In this document: positions 34,493 through 44,404 of the stretch, piece by piece
Numbering within the stretch: position 1 is the first letter of the stretch
Layout of the letters: each line of letters starts with the position of its first letter
Assembly: GCA_003240735.1 (NCBI GenBank)
Contig: QFNE01000008.1
Location: forward strand, 62,001-126,000
DNA: 64,000 nt
Source: Paracoccus denitrificans
GTDB taxonomy: Bacteria; Pseudomonadota; Alphaproteobacteria; Rhodobacterales; Rhodobacteraceae
Direction of reading: 5' to 3'
Position numbers and translations under genes: made by a program
Notes under the pieces: generated by a model
What the model saw: the letters and a program-made list of their open reading frames with translations, nothing else
Database searches by the model: none
What the model was told of the DNA's origin: nothing

Positions 34493-36825
34493 CAGAACTT
34501 GGTCGAGATCGTCAGGTCGAAGGCCTGCGTCTCGTCGTAGTCTTCTTTCTTCAGCACCTTGGCAAAGTTGAAGCGCAGCGGCCCCACCGGCGTCGTCCAG
34601 AACAGCGACGCCCCGATCGACGCGCGCACATACATCTTGTCATCGACGGTCGCGGTATAGCCAGCTGTGTCATCCAGCCCCCAGACCGAACCCACATCGG
34701 CAAACAGACCGCCGGTGATGCCGTATTCTTCCGGCAGACCCAGCGGGAACTGCGCTTCGGCGCGCGCGGCCCAGAAGTAGTTGCCGCCGATCGCGTCCTT
34801 GTTGGGCGCATCGATGTCGCGCGGGCCATAGCCGTTGGGCTCAAACCCGCGAACCTTGGAACTGCCCGAGAAGCGTTGGTTCACCCTGCTGGTCTGGTTG
34901 TCCAGCATGTGGATGGCGCCACCCTCGATTTCGGCGCGCAGCGTGACTTCCTCGCGCCACGCGCGGCTTTCGACCCCGGCCAGCGCCGATGTCGTGACAG
35001 ACTTCACATCACCGCCCAACCCCGCATAATCCTGCGAGAACCGCAGCTTATAGCTGGTCAGCGGGTCAAGCCCGGTGTTGCGCGTGTCATAGTTGAAGCT
35101 GTATCCGACGCCCGAACTCAACCGCTTGCCCTGCTCGCGGTAAAGGATCGGGGACGACCCGACCAGCTCACCGGTTTCGGTGTCGACATGGATCGGATCG
35201 ACGTCCAGCAGCTCGTCCGAGCTCAGCCGATAGCGCACTTCCAGACGACCATTATCGCTGACCGGGAACTCGATCCCGGTGGTGAAACCAGCGGTCCGGG
35301 TGTTGTATTCCGAATTCAGCCGGTCGGTGGTGGTGTACCACGCGCCAAGGTTGAAGCGCAGATCGCGCGACAGGAAATAGGGCTCCGAGAAGTTGAAGCT
35401 GAAGCCGCGCGACCCCTTGGCCGTGTTCAGCGACACGCCAAGCGACTGCCCCCGGCCCCGGAAGTTCGATTCCTGCAGACCGATGTTGAAGCCGATGCCC
35501 TGGTTGACGCCATAGCTGGCACCGAACGACAGGCTGCCCGTCGGCTGTTCTTCGACGTTGACGTCGACGATGACCGACTGCGCCGACGATCCCTCGCGGC
35601 TTTCGACCTGCGCGTCGCTGAAATATCCCAGCGCGCGTACGCGTTCGGCGGCGTTCCGTATCTCGCGCGGGTTGAAGGGGTCGCCTTCGACCGTGCGGAA
35701 CTGACGCCGGATGACCTCGTCCAGCGTGGTGGTGTTGCCTTCGATATCGATCCGCTCCACGAACACGCGCTGACCGCGGGTCAGGGCGAATGTCAGGTCC
35801 AGCGTCTGGTTGCGCATGTTGCGCACGACGCGCGGCTCGATGCTGACGAAGTTCAGGCCCTGTTGAATGGCGACCGTTTCCATCCGCTTGATCGTGTTTT
35901 CGATGGCGGACGGCGAATAGACCTCGCCCCGGCGCACCCGGTTCTGGGCCTGGAAGGCCGCAGGGTCGACGCCCGGTACTTCGCTGACCGTGGTCACGTT
36001 GCCGAAGGTAAAACGCGGCCCTTCATAGATGTTATAGGTCACATAGAACGCATCGCGTTCCCGCGCGATTTCCGGCGCCACGGCCTGTACCCGAAAATCC
36101 GGGTAGCCCCGCGAACGATAGAAGTCGGTCAGCAGCTGCTGGTCCAGCTGCGTGCGTTCCGGCGCGAACGTGTCGCGGCGAATGAAGGCACGCAGGATTC
36201 CCGCTTGCTTCGTCTGCAGGACGTTGCGCAGTCGACGGTCGCTGAAAGCGCGGTTGCCGGTGAACCCGATCCGCTCGATCTCGGTGACGTCGCCTTCGCG
36301 GACCTCGAAGACCAGATCGACCAGACCGTTCTGACGCGGAATGATGCGCGGATCGACCCGCGCGGCCAGCCGCCCTTCGGAGGCATATGCGGCGGCAATG
36401 GCCTGCGCGTCGGCCTCGGCCTGCGACGGCGAATAGACGCGCCGCGCCTTGGATTGGGTGATCTCGGCCAGACGGTCGTCCTTCAGACGGCGGTTGCCCT
36501 CGAAGTTGATGACGCCGATCATCGGAAATTCGCGCACCCGGATCACCAGCGTCGACCCTTGGGGCGCAAGCTCGACCGTCTCGAACAGCCCCGAGGTCTG
36601 CAGCCGCTGCAGCGCGTCGTTCAGGTCACCCGCGCTCAGATTCGTGCCGCGCTGGATCCCTGCCTGCGCGATGATCGTCTCCGGCTCGATCCGGTTGTTC
36701 CCTTCGATGCGCAATTGCGAGAAGGTAAAGGCCGAAGCAGGCGTTGCCACCATGGCCAGCGGCGTCGACAGCGCCAGGACTGATACCAGCGCAAGTGCGC
36801 CCTTGCCGAAAGTTCCATTCGTCAT
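34492..36825 (-). CDS. bamA: Outer-membrane protein assembly factor BamA
   Basis: A 777-residue Omp85 protein that inserts beta-barrel proteins into the outer membrane. Signal peptide about 1-33 (cleavage after PASA), five POTRA domains to about residue 420 (first begins FSQLRIEGNNRIEPETI), then a 16-strand barrel. The VRGFEPNGYGPRD segment is the barrel-lock VRGF motif in loop 6. The final residues end in Phe (ISTKF), the outer-membrane C-terminal signal. A promoter-like TTGACA lies upstream, so bamA may also be transcribed separately from rseP. Confidence 0.97.
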   Translation of the reverse strand: MTNGTFGKGALALVSVLALSTPLAMVATPASAFTFSQLRIEGNNRIEPETIIAQAGIQRGTNLSAGDLNDALQRLQTSGLFETVELAPQGSTLVIRVREFPMIGVINFEGNRRLKDDRLAEITQSKARRVYSPSQAEADAQAIAAAYASEGRLAARVDPRIIPRQNGLVDLVFEVREGDVTEIERIGFTGNRAFSDRRLRNVLQTKQAGILRAFIRRDTFAPERTQLDQQLLTDFYRSRGYPDFRVQAVAPEIARERDAFYVTYNIYEGPRFTFGNVTTVSEVPGVDPAAFQAQNRVRRGEVYSPSAIENTIKRMETVAIQQGLNFVSIEPRVVRNMRNQTLDLTFALTRGQRVFVERIDIEGNTTTLDEVIRRQFRTVEGDPFNPREIRNAAERVRALGYFSDAQVESREGSSAQSVIVDVNVEEQPTGSLSFGASYGVNQGIGFNIGLQESNFRGRGQSLGVSLNTAKGSRGFSFNFSEPYFLSRDLRFNLGAWYTTTDRLNSEYNTRTAGFTTGIEFPVSDNGRLEVRYRLSSDELLDVDPIHVDTETGELVGSSPILYREQGKRLSSGVGYSFNYDTRNTGLDPLTSYKLRFSQDYAGLGGDVKSVTTSALAGVESRAWREEVTLRAEIEGGAIHMLDNQTSRVNQRFSGSSKVRGFEPNGYGPRDIDAPNKDAIGGNYFWAARAEAQFPLGLPEEYGITGGLFADVGSVWGLDDTAGYTATVDDKMYVRASIGASLFWTTPVGPLRFNFAKVLKKEDYDETQAFDLTISTKF

Positions 36826-36884
36826 GGCCGCCCCTCATGTGTCCGCCATATGCGCCGATGTTCCCGGTCGCCTTTGGTTGGTGG

Positions 36885-36911
36885 TTAATATGGCCGGGGG
36901 GGCAGTGTCAA
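36885..36911 (-). promoter_or_regulatory. Candidate internal promoter for bamA
   Basis: Minus-strand TTGACA (36906-36911, perfect -35) with TATTAA (36885-36890) at a 15-base spacing, 60-86 bases upstream of the bamA ATG. The short spacing weakens the call, but the 99-base gap in an otherwise tight operon supports an extra promoter. Confidence 0.4.
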
Positions 36912-36924
36912 AAGAAAGGGGCGC

Positions 36925-38271
36925 CTAACGGCATAGAATATCGTTCGAAAGACCGAAAAACATCAGCGACAACACCATGGCCAGGCCAATCGCGCTCAGC
37001 ACACCGATGGCACGGGGCGGTGGCGGACGCCGCATCACGGCCTCATAGGTATAAAATGCCAGATGCCCCCCATCCAGAACGGGGATCGGCAGCAGGTTCA
37101 GAAACCCGATCCCGGCGGACAGAACGGCGATCAGCCACAGGAAATTCTGCACGCCCGTCGACGCAACCTGCCCCGCAACCTCGGCGATGGAAATCGCGCC
37201 CGACACGTTGCACCGGCTGATGACGCCCGTCACCACCGCCCAAAGCCCCGATACCGACGACGCGATCACATCCCATGTCTGGTTGATCCCGTATCCGACA
37301 GCTTCGACCGCGCCGGCGTGGCGGGTGCCCGGCACGATATATCCCTCGCCCCCGGTCACGCCGATCAGGAACCGTTTTTCAAACCCGGTCGCGGTCGGAA
37401 TGTCCTGTTCGCGCGGGGTCAGCGTGAAGTCGACCTCCCCCACACCCTCGCGCCAGACGTCCAGAACGACAGGGCGACCATCGGCGGCCTCAACACGCTG
37501 GCGCAACTGGGCAAAGCGGTCGACGGGATGGCCGTCAATCGACAGGATCACATCGCCTGCCTGCAAACCCGCGCTGGACGCCGGGCTGCGCGGGGCTACG
37601 CCCGACACGCGCGGGGGCATCAGGTCTGGCCCGATCACACTGCGGCTGATCCCGTCACGCTCGACAGTCCAGGTCTGGGTCGGCGCCGCGGGCACCTTGT
37701 CGGCCAGCGAAAACATGTCCGTCCACGATGCGACCGGCTGTCCGTCGACCTGCGTGACGACATCGCCCGGTTCCAGCTGCGACTGCACACCGGGCGGCAT
37801 CGGCGCGACGCTGCCGACTGTGACACGATCCGTCGGGATACCCTGCCATGCGATGACGATGGCGAAAATCACCGCTGACAGGATGAAGTTGAAGATCGGA
37901 CCGGCACTGACGGTCGCGAACCTTGCCCATAACGGCGCGCCCGGCAGCGATTGTCGGCGCAGCGCCGGATCGACGGCATGACCCGTCCCCACGCTGGCCG
38001 CGTTGTCGTCGCCGAAGAACTTGACGTATCCGCCCAGCGGAACGGCGGCCAGTTGCCAGACCGTGCCGTGCCGGTCCACCCGCGACCACAGGCGCGGCCC
38101 GAACCCCAGCGAAAAGACCTCGGCCCGGATGCCGGACCAACGCGCGACGATGTAATGCCCGAATTCGTGCACACCGACGATGATCAGCAGCGCCACGACA
38201 AATGCTGCCAGCGTCCACAGCAGGCCGCCAAAATCCTGAACAAGGCTCATCATCATCGCCCAACGCTCCAT
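36925..38271 (-). CDS. rseP: Site-2 metalloprotease RseP (PDZ domain)
   Basis: A 448-residue intramembrane zinc protease that cleaves anti-sigma factors and signal-peptide remnants. The zinc motif HEFGH lies in the first membrane helix (near residue 33), followed by GFGPRLWSR, a tandem PDZ region (about 140-300) and the second active-site helix with LLPIPVLDGGHL. Four membrane segments are expected. The start overlaps the end of dxr by 19 bases; an ATG six codons further in is an alternative. The bam-adjacent position is typical. Confidence 0.95.
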   Translation of the reverse strand: MERWAMMMSLVQDFGGLLWTLAAFVVALLIIVGVHEFGHYIVARWSGIRAEVFSLGFGPRLWSRVDRHGTVWQLAAVPLGGYVKFFGDDNAASVGTGHAVDPALRRQSLPGAPLWARFATVSAGPIFNFILSAVIFAIVIAWQGIPTDRVTVGSVAPMPPGVQSQLEPGDVVTQVDGQPVASWTDMFSLADKVPAAPTQTWTVERDGISRSVIGPDLMPPRVSGVAPRSPASSAGLQAGDVILSIDGHPVDRFAQLRQRVEAADGRPVVLDVWREGVGEVDFTLTPREQDIPTATGFEKRFLIGVTGGEGYIVPGTRHAGAVEAVGYGINQTWDVIASSVSGLWAVVTGVISRCNVSGAISIAEVAGQVASTGVQNFLWLIAVLSAGIGFLNLLPIPVLDGGHLAFYTYEAVMRRPPPPRAIGVLSAIGLAMVLSLMFFGLSNDILCR

Positions 38272-39416
38272 CCTGCGGCGTCCCGACGGGCGGCCTCATC
38301 CCAGTCCAGAACATGCGCCAGCGACGCCGGGCTGTCACCAAAGCCAGCCCGCCCCGCTGCGCACTCCAGCGCGTATTCAACCACCACCGCCATGTCGGCA
38401 AACCCGATCCGGCCGGCGATGAAATCGTCCAGCGCCTGCTCCTTGGCGGCGTTGAACACCGCACCGGATGCGCCGCCCTGCGCCATCACTTCGCGCGCCA
38501 GACGCAGCGCTGGCCAGCGGTCGTGACACGGCGCCCGAAACGTCAGGCTGCCGATCGACGCGAGATCCAGTTGGGCCAACGGCAGCGGGCGGCGATCGGG
38601 CCAGTGCAGCGCATGGCCAATCGCGTGGCGCATGTCGGGTGGTCCCAGATGCGCCAATGTGCCGCCGTCGACATAAGTGACCATGGCGTGAATGATCGAT
38701 TCAGGGTGGATCAGCACCTCGATCCGTTCGGGGTCGATCCCGAAAAACTCACGCGCCTCAATGACTTCCAGCGCCTTGTTGAACATCGATGCGCTGTCGA
38801 TGGTGATCCGCTGACCCATGTTCCAGTTCGGATGGCTGGACACGTCGGCCAGCGTCGCGCCCGCGATCCGCTCCACCGGCCAATCGCGCAACGCGCCACC
38901 CGATGCGGTGATCGTGATCTTCTCGACGGAGTCTAGGGGTTCCGAGCCAAGGCTTTGAAATATCGCGGAATGTTCGGAATCGACCGGCAGGATATTGGCC
39001 CCGCTTCGGCGTGCCGATGCCATCAGCAACGGCCCGGCGGCGACAAGGCTTTCCTTGTTCGCCAGTGCCAGCGTGCCACCTCGTTCGACAACGCGCAGAC
39101 CCGGCGCGAGCCCTGCCGATCCGACGATGGCCGACAGCGACCAGTCGGATGGCCGGTCCGCCGCCTCGTCAATCGCCGCGGCACCGGCCGCCGCCTCGAT
39201 CCCGCTCTCCGACAGCGCGGCCCGAAGGTCGTCCAGCAGCGTCTCATCCGCGATCACGGCAACTTCGGCGTTCAGCGCGCGCGCCATTTCGGCCAGTCGC
39301 GCCACATTGCGTCCACCCGTGACAGCCACCGCCCGGACGTCGCCGTCGCGCGTCAAAAGATCAAATGCGCTTTCCCCGACCGAACCGGTCGCGCCAAAGA
39401 TCGACACGGAGCGCAT
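38253..39416 (-). CDS. dxr: 1-deoxy-D-xylulose-5-phosphate reductoisomerase Dxr
   Basis: A 387-residue NADPH enzyme, the first committed step of the MEP isoprenoid pathway. NADPH loop GATGSVGESAFDLL at the start, LANKESLVAAGPLL, metal-binding PVDSEHSAIFQ and the ASGGALRDWP segment are intact, as is IHPESIIHAMVTYVDGG. It overlaps rseP and follows cdsA by three bases. Together with uppS it supplies isoprenoid carriers for cell-wall synthesis. Confidence 0.97.
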   Translation of the reverse strand: MRSVSIFGATGSVGESAFDLLTRDGDVRAVAVTGGRNVARLAEMARALNAEVAVIADETLLDDLRAALSESGIEAAAGAAAIDEAADRPSDWSLSAIVGSAGLAPGLRVVERGGTLALANKESLVAAGPLLMASARRSGANILPVDSEHSAIFQSLGSEPLDSVEKITITASGGALRDWPVERIAGATLADVSSHPNWNMGQRITIDSASMFNKALEVIEAREFFGIDPERIEVLIHPESIIHAMVTYVDGGTLAHLGPPDMRHAIGHALHWPDRRPLPLAQLDLASIGSLTFRAPCHDRWPALRLAREVMAQGGASGAVFNAAKEQALDDFIAGRIGFADMAVVVEYALECAAGRAGFGDSPASLAHVLDWDEAARRDAAGWSVGR

Positions 39417-39419
39417 TCA

Positions 39420-40246
39420 TTATCCCCCGACTTGCGGGATCAAGGAAAACAACGAAAACACATAGGCCGCAACCAGCGCGGCGGTCAGGGCGTCGAACCG
39501 GTCCATCAACCCCCCGTGACCGGGGATCAGCTGAGAGCTGTCCTTGATGCCGACCCGCCGCTTCAGCCAGCTTTCAGCGATGTCGCCCATCTGCCCGATG
39601 AAGGCCATGAACGCACCGATCCAGACCAGATACCATGGCGCCTGCCCCGAAGCCGCCAGAATGACCGCAAGAACGGCCGCACCGATCAGCCCGCCCAGCG
39701 TCCCGCTCCAGGTCTTTTTCGGGCTGATCGCCGGCCAGAACTTGGGCCCGCCGACGGACCGGCCGACGAAATAGCCCAGTACATCCGACAGGATCACGGT
39801 CAGCACCAGCCACAGGATCGTGCCCAGCCCCGCAACTTCACGCACATAGACGAAGGATACCGCCGCGATAAAGAACGCCAGCGTGAATGCCACGAACGGC
39901 ACCCGCTGCGCGGCGGGCGTGCCGGGAAGCGCCACGGCCAGCACGACAATGACGGGAAGAACCGCCCAGATCACCGGCAGGACAAGCGTCAGGAATGTGG
40001 CAACGCCGCCCACGATGCCGATCGTCAGATAACGGCCGGGCTGGGCCGGCGTGTCGACCTTCCACCCGGTCACGCGCGTCAGTTCCCACAGCAGAACGCC
40101 CGTCACGATCGACAATGCAAACCGCAGCGGCAGTCCCGATGACAGGATCAGCGCGACGCCGATGGCGATCATGATGGCGGCGGACGCCACGCGCGCGGCC
40201 AGATCGGACCAGCGGCCCGGCGGCGTGATGCGCGGCTGGGCAGGTG

Positions 40247-40250
<4 letters not shown>
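39420..40250 (-). CDS. cdsA: Phosphatidate cytidylyltransferase CdsA
   Basis: A 276-residue integral membrane enzyme making CDP-diacylglycerol, the precursor of phospholipids. About eight hydrophobic segments, and the family signature near the C-terminus (LIPGHGGLMDRFDALTAAL) with its Asp residues. KKTWSGTLGGLIGA is the second conserved loop. The start overlaps the uppS stop by 4 bases. Confidence 0.95.
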
Positions 40251-40981
<731 letters not shown>

Positions 40982-40985
40982 ACCC

Positions 40986-41549
40986 CTAGACCTGCATGAT
41001 TTCGGCTTGTTTCGATTCCAGCGCCTTGTCGACATCGGCGATGGCCTTGTCGGTCAGGTCCTGAACTGCGCCTTCCCAGAACTTCTGGTCATCCTCGGCC
41101 ATGCCGGCGGCCTTGGCCTTCTTGACCTGATCCATGCCGTCGCGGCGCACGTTGCGGATGGCGACGCGGGCGTGTTCGGCATACTGCGCGGCGACCTTCG
41201 TCAGATCCCGGCGACGCTCTTCGTTCAGCTCCGGGATCGGCAGCATGATGATCGTGCCGTTCAGCTGAGGATTGATCCCCAACCCACTGTCGCGAATAGC
41301 CTTTTCGGCCTTGTTGACCAGCGCCTTGTCCCAGATGTTGATTGTGACCATGCGCGGCTCGGGGACGTTCACGGTGCCCACCTGATTGATCGGCGTGGGC
41401 GAGCCGTAGGCGTCGACCATGATCGGCTCGACCATGCTAGCCGAGGCGCGGCCGGTCCGCAGCGTGCCGAATTCCGTGCGCAGGCTTTCCATCGCGCCTT
41501 TCATCCGGCGTTCCAGATCGTCGGTGTCGATTTCAATCTCATCGGCCAT
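40986..41549 (-). CDS. frr: Ribosome recycling factor
   Basis: A 187-residue tRNA-mimicking protein that splits post-termination ribosomes with EF-G. Domain I helices open with RRMKGAMESLRTEFGTLRTG, domain II contains the LPIPELNEERRRDLTKVA hinge, and the C-terminal helix returns. The 85-base spacer to pyrH holds T-rich runs but no clear terminator. Confidence 0.98.
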   Translation of the reverse strand: MADEIEIDTDDLERRMKGAMESLRTEFGTLRTGRASASMVEPIMVDAYGSPTPINQVGTVNVPEPRMVTINIWDKALVNKAEKAIRDSGLGINPQLNGTIIMLPIPELNEERRRDLTKVAAQYAEHARVAIRNVRRDGMDQVKKAKAAGMAEDDQKFWEGAVQDLTDKAIADVDKALESKQAEIMQV

Positions 41550-41634
41550 GCGCGCTGCCCTTACGTTTTTCGGTGTTGTTCTTTTTGTCGGTATTCTGGG
41601 CTTTTAGCCAATGACTGCGCCCATGGCAAAGGGT

Positions 41635-42369
41635 TCAGCCATGCACCCGCGTATAAGTGCCGGTCCCCGCCAGGATGCCCCGGAAACCGCCCGGCTCGTC
41701 CAGTGAAAAGACGATGATCGGCAGGTTGTTGTCACGGGCCAGCGCGATGGCCGATGCGTCCATCACCGCCAGATGCTTTTGCAGCACGTCGTCATAGGTG
41801 ATGTCGTCGAACCGCTTGGCGTCGGGGAACTTCTTCGGATCGCGGTCATAGACGCCGTCGACCTTGGTCCCCTTGAAGATCGCTTCGCACGCCATCTCGC
41901 TGGCGCGCAGCGTGGCGGCGGTGTCGGTCGTGAAATACGGGTTGCCGGTCCCGGCGGCAAAGATGATCACGCGCTTCTTTTCAAGGTGGCGCACCGCGCG
42001 GCGACGGATATAGGGCTCGGCGACCTCATCCATGCGAATGGCGCTGATCACGCGGGTATGGATGCCCTTGGCCTCAAGTGCGGCCTGCATCGCCAGCGCG
42101 TTCATCACCGTGGCCAGCATCCCCATGTAATCGGCCGTGCTGCGCTCCATCCCCTGCGCGCTGCCCTGCAGCCCGCGGAAGATGTTGCCGCCGCCGATCA
42201 CCATGCAGATCTCGACCCCCATGTTATAGACCGATTCGACCTCGTCGGCGATGCGGGCGACGGTCGGCGGGTGCAGGCCGAACCCCTGATCCCCCATCAA
42301 CGCCTCGCCCGAGATCTTCAGCATCACGCGATTGTAGTTGGCCGGAGCCGGGTTCGGTTGGTCGGTCAT
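41635..42369 (-). CDS. pyrH: UMP kinase PyrH
   Basis: A 244-residue hexameric kinase making UDP. Signatures include RVMLKISGEALMGDQGFG, VIGGGNIFRG, AAGTGNPYFTTDTAA and the C-terminal IVFSLDEPGGFRGIL. ATG at 42369 is the natural start; the open frame continues upstream without similarity. It heads the long envelope cluster and is divergent from miaA, with a candidate promoter at 42416-42444. Confidence 0.97.
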   Translation of the reverse strand: MTDQPNPAPANYNRVMLKISGEALMGDQGFGLHPPTVARIADEVESVYNMGVEICMVIGGGNIFRGLQGSAQGMERSTADYMGMLATVMNALAMQAALEAKGIHTRVISAIRMDEVAEPYIRRRAVRHLEKKRVIIFAAGTGNPYFTTDTAATLRASEMACEAIFKGTKVDGVYDRDPKKFPDAKRFDDITYDDVLQKHLAVMDASAIALARDNNLPIIVFSLDEPGGFRGILAGTGTYTRVHG

Positions 42370-42415
42370 CGCTGACTCCTGGCGCTGAAAGGGGATGGTG
42401 GTTTCGCTGCCCGGC

Positions 42416-42444
42416 AAAATGTCGCAAAGCGGGTGCAGGATCAA
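42416..42444 (-). promoter_or_regulatory. Candidate promoter for pyrH and the downstream operon
   Basis: Minus-strand TTGATC (42439-42444) and CATTTT (42416-42421) with a 17-base spacer, 47 bases upstream of the pyrH ATG. Confidence 0.45.
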
Positions 42445-42467
42445 CCAAATGCCGGGCCCTTGCGCGC

Positions 42468-43379
42468 ATGAAACCGACTGACAGGCAAACTGTCGCGTAT
42501 GACCTGTCGGGGATCGACCCCGCGCGCCATGTCCTGATCGCGGGGCCGACCGCATCGGGCAAGTCGGCGCTGGCGCTTCAGATCGCACAGACGCAGGGCG
42601 GGCTGATCGTCAATGCCGACGCGCTGCAGGTCTGGTCCTGCTGGCGCGTGCTGACCGCCCGCCCCTCGCCCGCGGACGAAGCGGCCGCGCCGCACCGGCT
42701 TTACGGCCATGTCGAGCCCACCCGCAGCTATTCCGTGGGCGACTGGCTGGTGGATGTGCAGAATCTGCTGCAGGGCGGTCAACGGCTAGTCATCGTGGGG
42801 GGCACCGGGCTTTACCTGACGACCCTGACCCGCGGACTTGCCGTCATTCCGCCCGTGCCGCCCGAGATTCGGGCCAAGGGTGACGCGTGGCTGGCGTCTG
42901 GCGGCCTCTCCGACATGGTCGCCGCGCTGGACGACCGCACGCGTGCGGGCCTTGATACCCTGAACCCCGCCCGTGTTCAGCGCGCGTGGGAGGTGCTGAC
43001 CGCCACCGGCCGCGGACTGGTCGACTGGCAGGCCGACACGCCCCCACCCCTGATCGCGCCCGAAGACGCGACGCGCATCGTGCTGACATCCGACCGCGAC
43101 TGGCTGGCCGACCGGATCGCCCGCCGTTTTGCCCAGATGGTCGAACATGGCGCGCTGGATGAAGTTGCGCAGAACCTGCCCCAATGGCAGCCTACGGCCC
43201 AATGGGCCCGCGCCATCGGCGCGCCCGAACTGGTGCGCCACCTGCGCGGAGAGACGACGTTGAAAGCCGCGATTGACTCGGCGATCATCGCGACCCGCCA
43301 ATACGCGAAATCCCAGCGCATCTGGTTTCGCAACCGCATGAAAGACTGGACGACGCTGAACGTCGGTCCGGATCTGTGA
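42468..43379 (+). CDS. miaA: tRNA dimethylallyltransferase MiaA
   Basis: A 303-residue P-loop enzyme that prenylates A37 of tRNAs reading U-initial codons. GPTASGKS is at residues 26-33, and VNADALQVW takes the place of the usual DSMQVY motif. GGTGLYLTTLTRGL and RTRQYAKSQ-type C-terminal residues (ATRQYAKSQRIWFRNR) are present. Slightly shortened relative to E. coli MiaA. ATG at 42468 gives a normal N-terminus. The DMAPP it needs comes from the MEP pathway, whose dxr gene is nearby. Confidence 0.95.
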   Translation: MKPTDRQTVAYDLSGIDPARHVLIAGPTASGKSALALQIAQTQGGLIVNADALQVWSCWRVLTARPSPADEAAAPHRLYGHVEPTRSYSVGDWLVDVQNLLQGGQRLVIVGGTGLYLTTLTRGLAVIPPVPPEIRAKGDAWLASGGLSDMVAALDDRTRAGLDTLNPARVQRAWEVLTATGRGLVDWQADTPPPLIAPEDATRIVLTSDRDWLADRIARRFAQMVEHGALDEVAQNLPQWQPTAQWARAIGAPELVRHLRGETTLKAAIDSAIIATRQYAKSQRIWFRNRMKDWTTLNVGPDL

Positions 43380-43383
43380 GCTA

Positions 43384-43397
43384 AGGGCATCAGCCCT
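43384..43397 (+). terminator. Short hairpin after miaA
   Basis: AGGGC-ATCA-GCCCT five bases after the miaA stop, followed by a C/T-rich stretch. Weak candidate. Confidence 0.3.
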
Positions 43398-43435
43398 CCT
43401 TCCGCCGTGACACCGCGTCGAATCTCGGAACAATC

Positions 43436-43446
43436 AACAAATTGTT
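43436..43446. promoter_or_regulatory. Palindrome AACAA-A-TTGTT upstream of the AraC-type regulator
   Basis: A perfect 11-base palindrome in an AT-rich patch 43 bases before the regulator start. Possibly an operator or part of its promoter. No independent support. Confidence 0.3.
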
Positions 43447-43488
43447 AACGTTTGATGGTCAGACGTCTTCGAAACCGGTGCCAGTCAA

Positions 43489-44391
43489 ATGATCCCGCTC
43501 GACGCCATCAACTTCGAAATTGCACCCGACCCCGACGCGGTGCCGAACGTCCTTGACGACGGCCTCAGCGCGCGGGTCGTTCAGCCCCTCCTCCCGCCGA
43601 TCGGAACCGCCCGGTCCACGACCGATACGCGTATCCTGCCGCTGGCGGCATTCGCATGGGGTGTTGAATCGGTGCAGCTTAGGCCGCGCGTGCGGGCTGA
43701 TCATGTGCTGTTGGTCGTGACAAAGGGACGGGTGCGATTCGAGTTACCGCGCCGTAGCGTGCATGTCGGTGCCGGCAGCATCGTGCATGCACCCAGCGGC
43801 ACCGCGTTCGCGGTGCAGATCTCGCCCGACTGTGCCGGGGTCGCCGTTCTGGTCCCCGGACGGATGGCCCATCAATGGCCCACGACCGTCTATGCCGACC
43901 GCGTATCCCCGGACGGGATGGACGCGGTGATGGTGGATATTCAGGCGCTCTCCGTCCAGTCCGACCCACGCACGATTGCCCCGCGCCTCGACCTGATCGG
44001 CCTGACGCTTGCGGGGCTGGCCCCGCCGATGTCTGCGCCGTCAACGCAGGCTGCGCCGAGCCGAATGGCCGACGCCCGCGCCATCGTCGCGGCATTTGAA
44101 CGCGCGGCGGTCCCGCAAGCTGCGGCGGGACGGACCTTGTGTGAAATTGCGCAGTCGGTCGGAACGGACGGCACCGGACTCGACCGCGCCTGTCTGGCAC
44201 AACGGGGATGCAGCGCACTGGCACTGCTCCATCAATGGCAGGTCAGTGCGGCCATCGAGTTGCTGCGCACATCGCCGCGCCCGTTGAAAGAGGTTGCGGC
44301 ATCGACAGGCTTCAACGGCCTGCCCCACATGATGCGCTGCTTTATCGCCGCCACGGGACGCCCGCCCGCGGATTTTCGCCGGGCCGGCTGA
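43489..44391 (+). CDS. AraC-family transcriptional regulator
   Basis: A 300-residue regulator. The N-terminal 170 residues form a cupin-like ligand-binding domain (DHVLLVVTKGRVRFELPRRS, then the AGSIVHAPSGT strand). The C-terminal 100 residues are an AraC DNA-binding domain whose second helix-turn-helix is clear (PLKEVAASTGFNGLPHMMRC, then RPPADFRRAG). The first is less standard. Ligand and targets unknown. It stands alone between miaA and rlmE and converges with rlmE. Confidence 0.8.
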   Translation: MIPLDAINFEIAPDPDAVPNVLDDGLSARVVQPLLPPIGTARSTTDTRILPLAAFAWGVESVQLRPRVRADHVLLVVTKGRVRFELPRRSVHVGAGSIVHAPSGTAFAVQISPDCAGVAVLVPGRMAHQWPTTVYADRVSPDGMDAVMVDIQALSVQSDPRTIAPRLDLIGLTLAGLAPPMSAPSTQAAPSRMADARAIVAAFERAAVPQAAAGRTLCEIAQSVGTDGTGLDRACLAQRGCSALALLHQWQVSAAIELLRTSPRPLKEVAASTGFNGLPHMMRCFIAATGRPPADFRRAG

Positions 44392-44404
44392 TTATCGAAG
44401 GCGC

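Noticed and set aside
34417..36783. A 788-codon plus-strand frame opposite bamA
   Set aside because: bamA on the other strand has signal peptide, POTRA domains and barrel motifs. The opposite frame is an artefact of codon bias.
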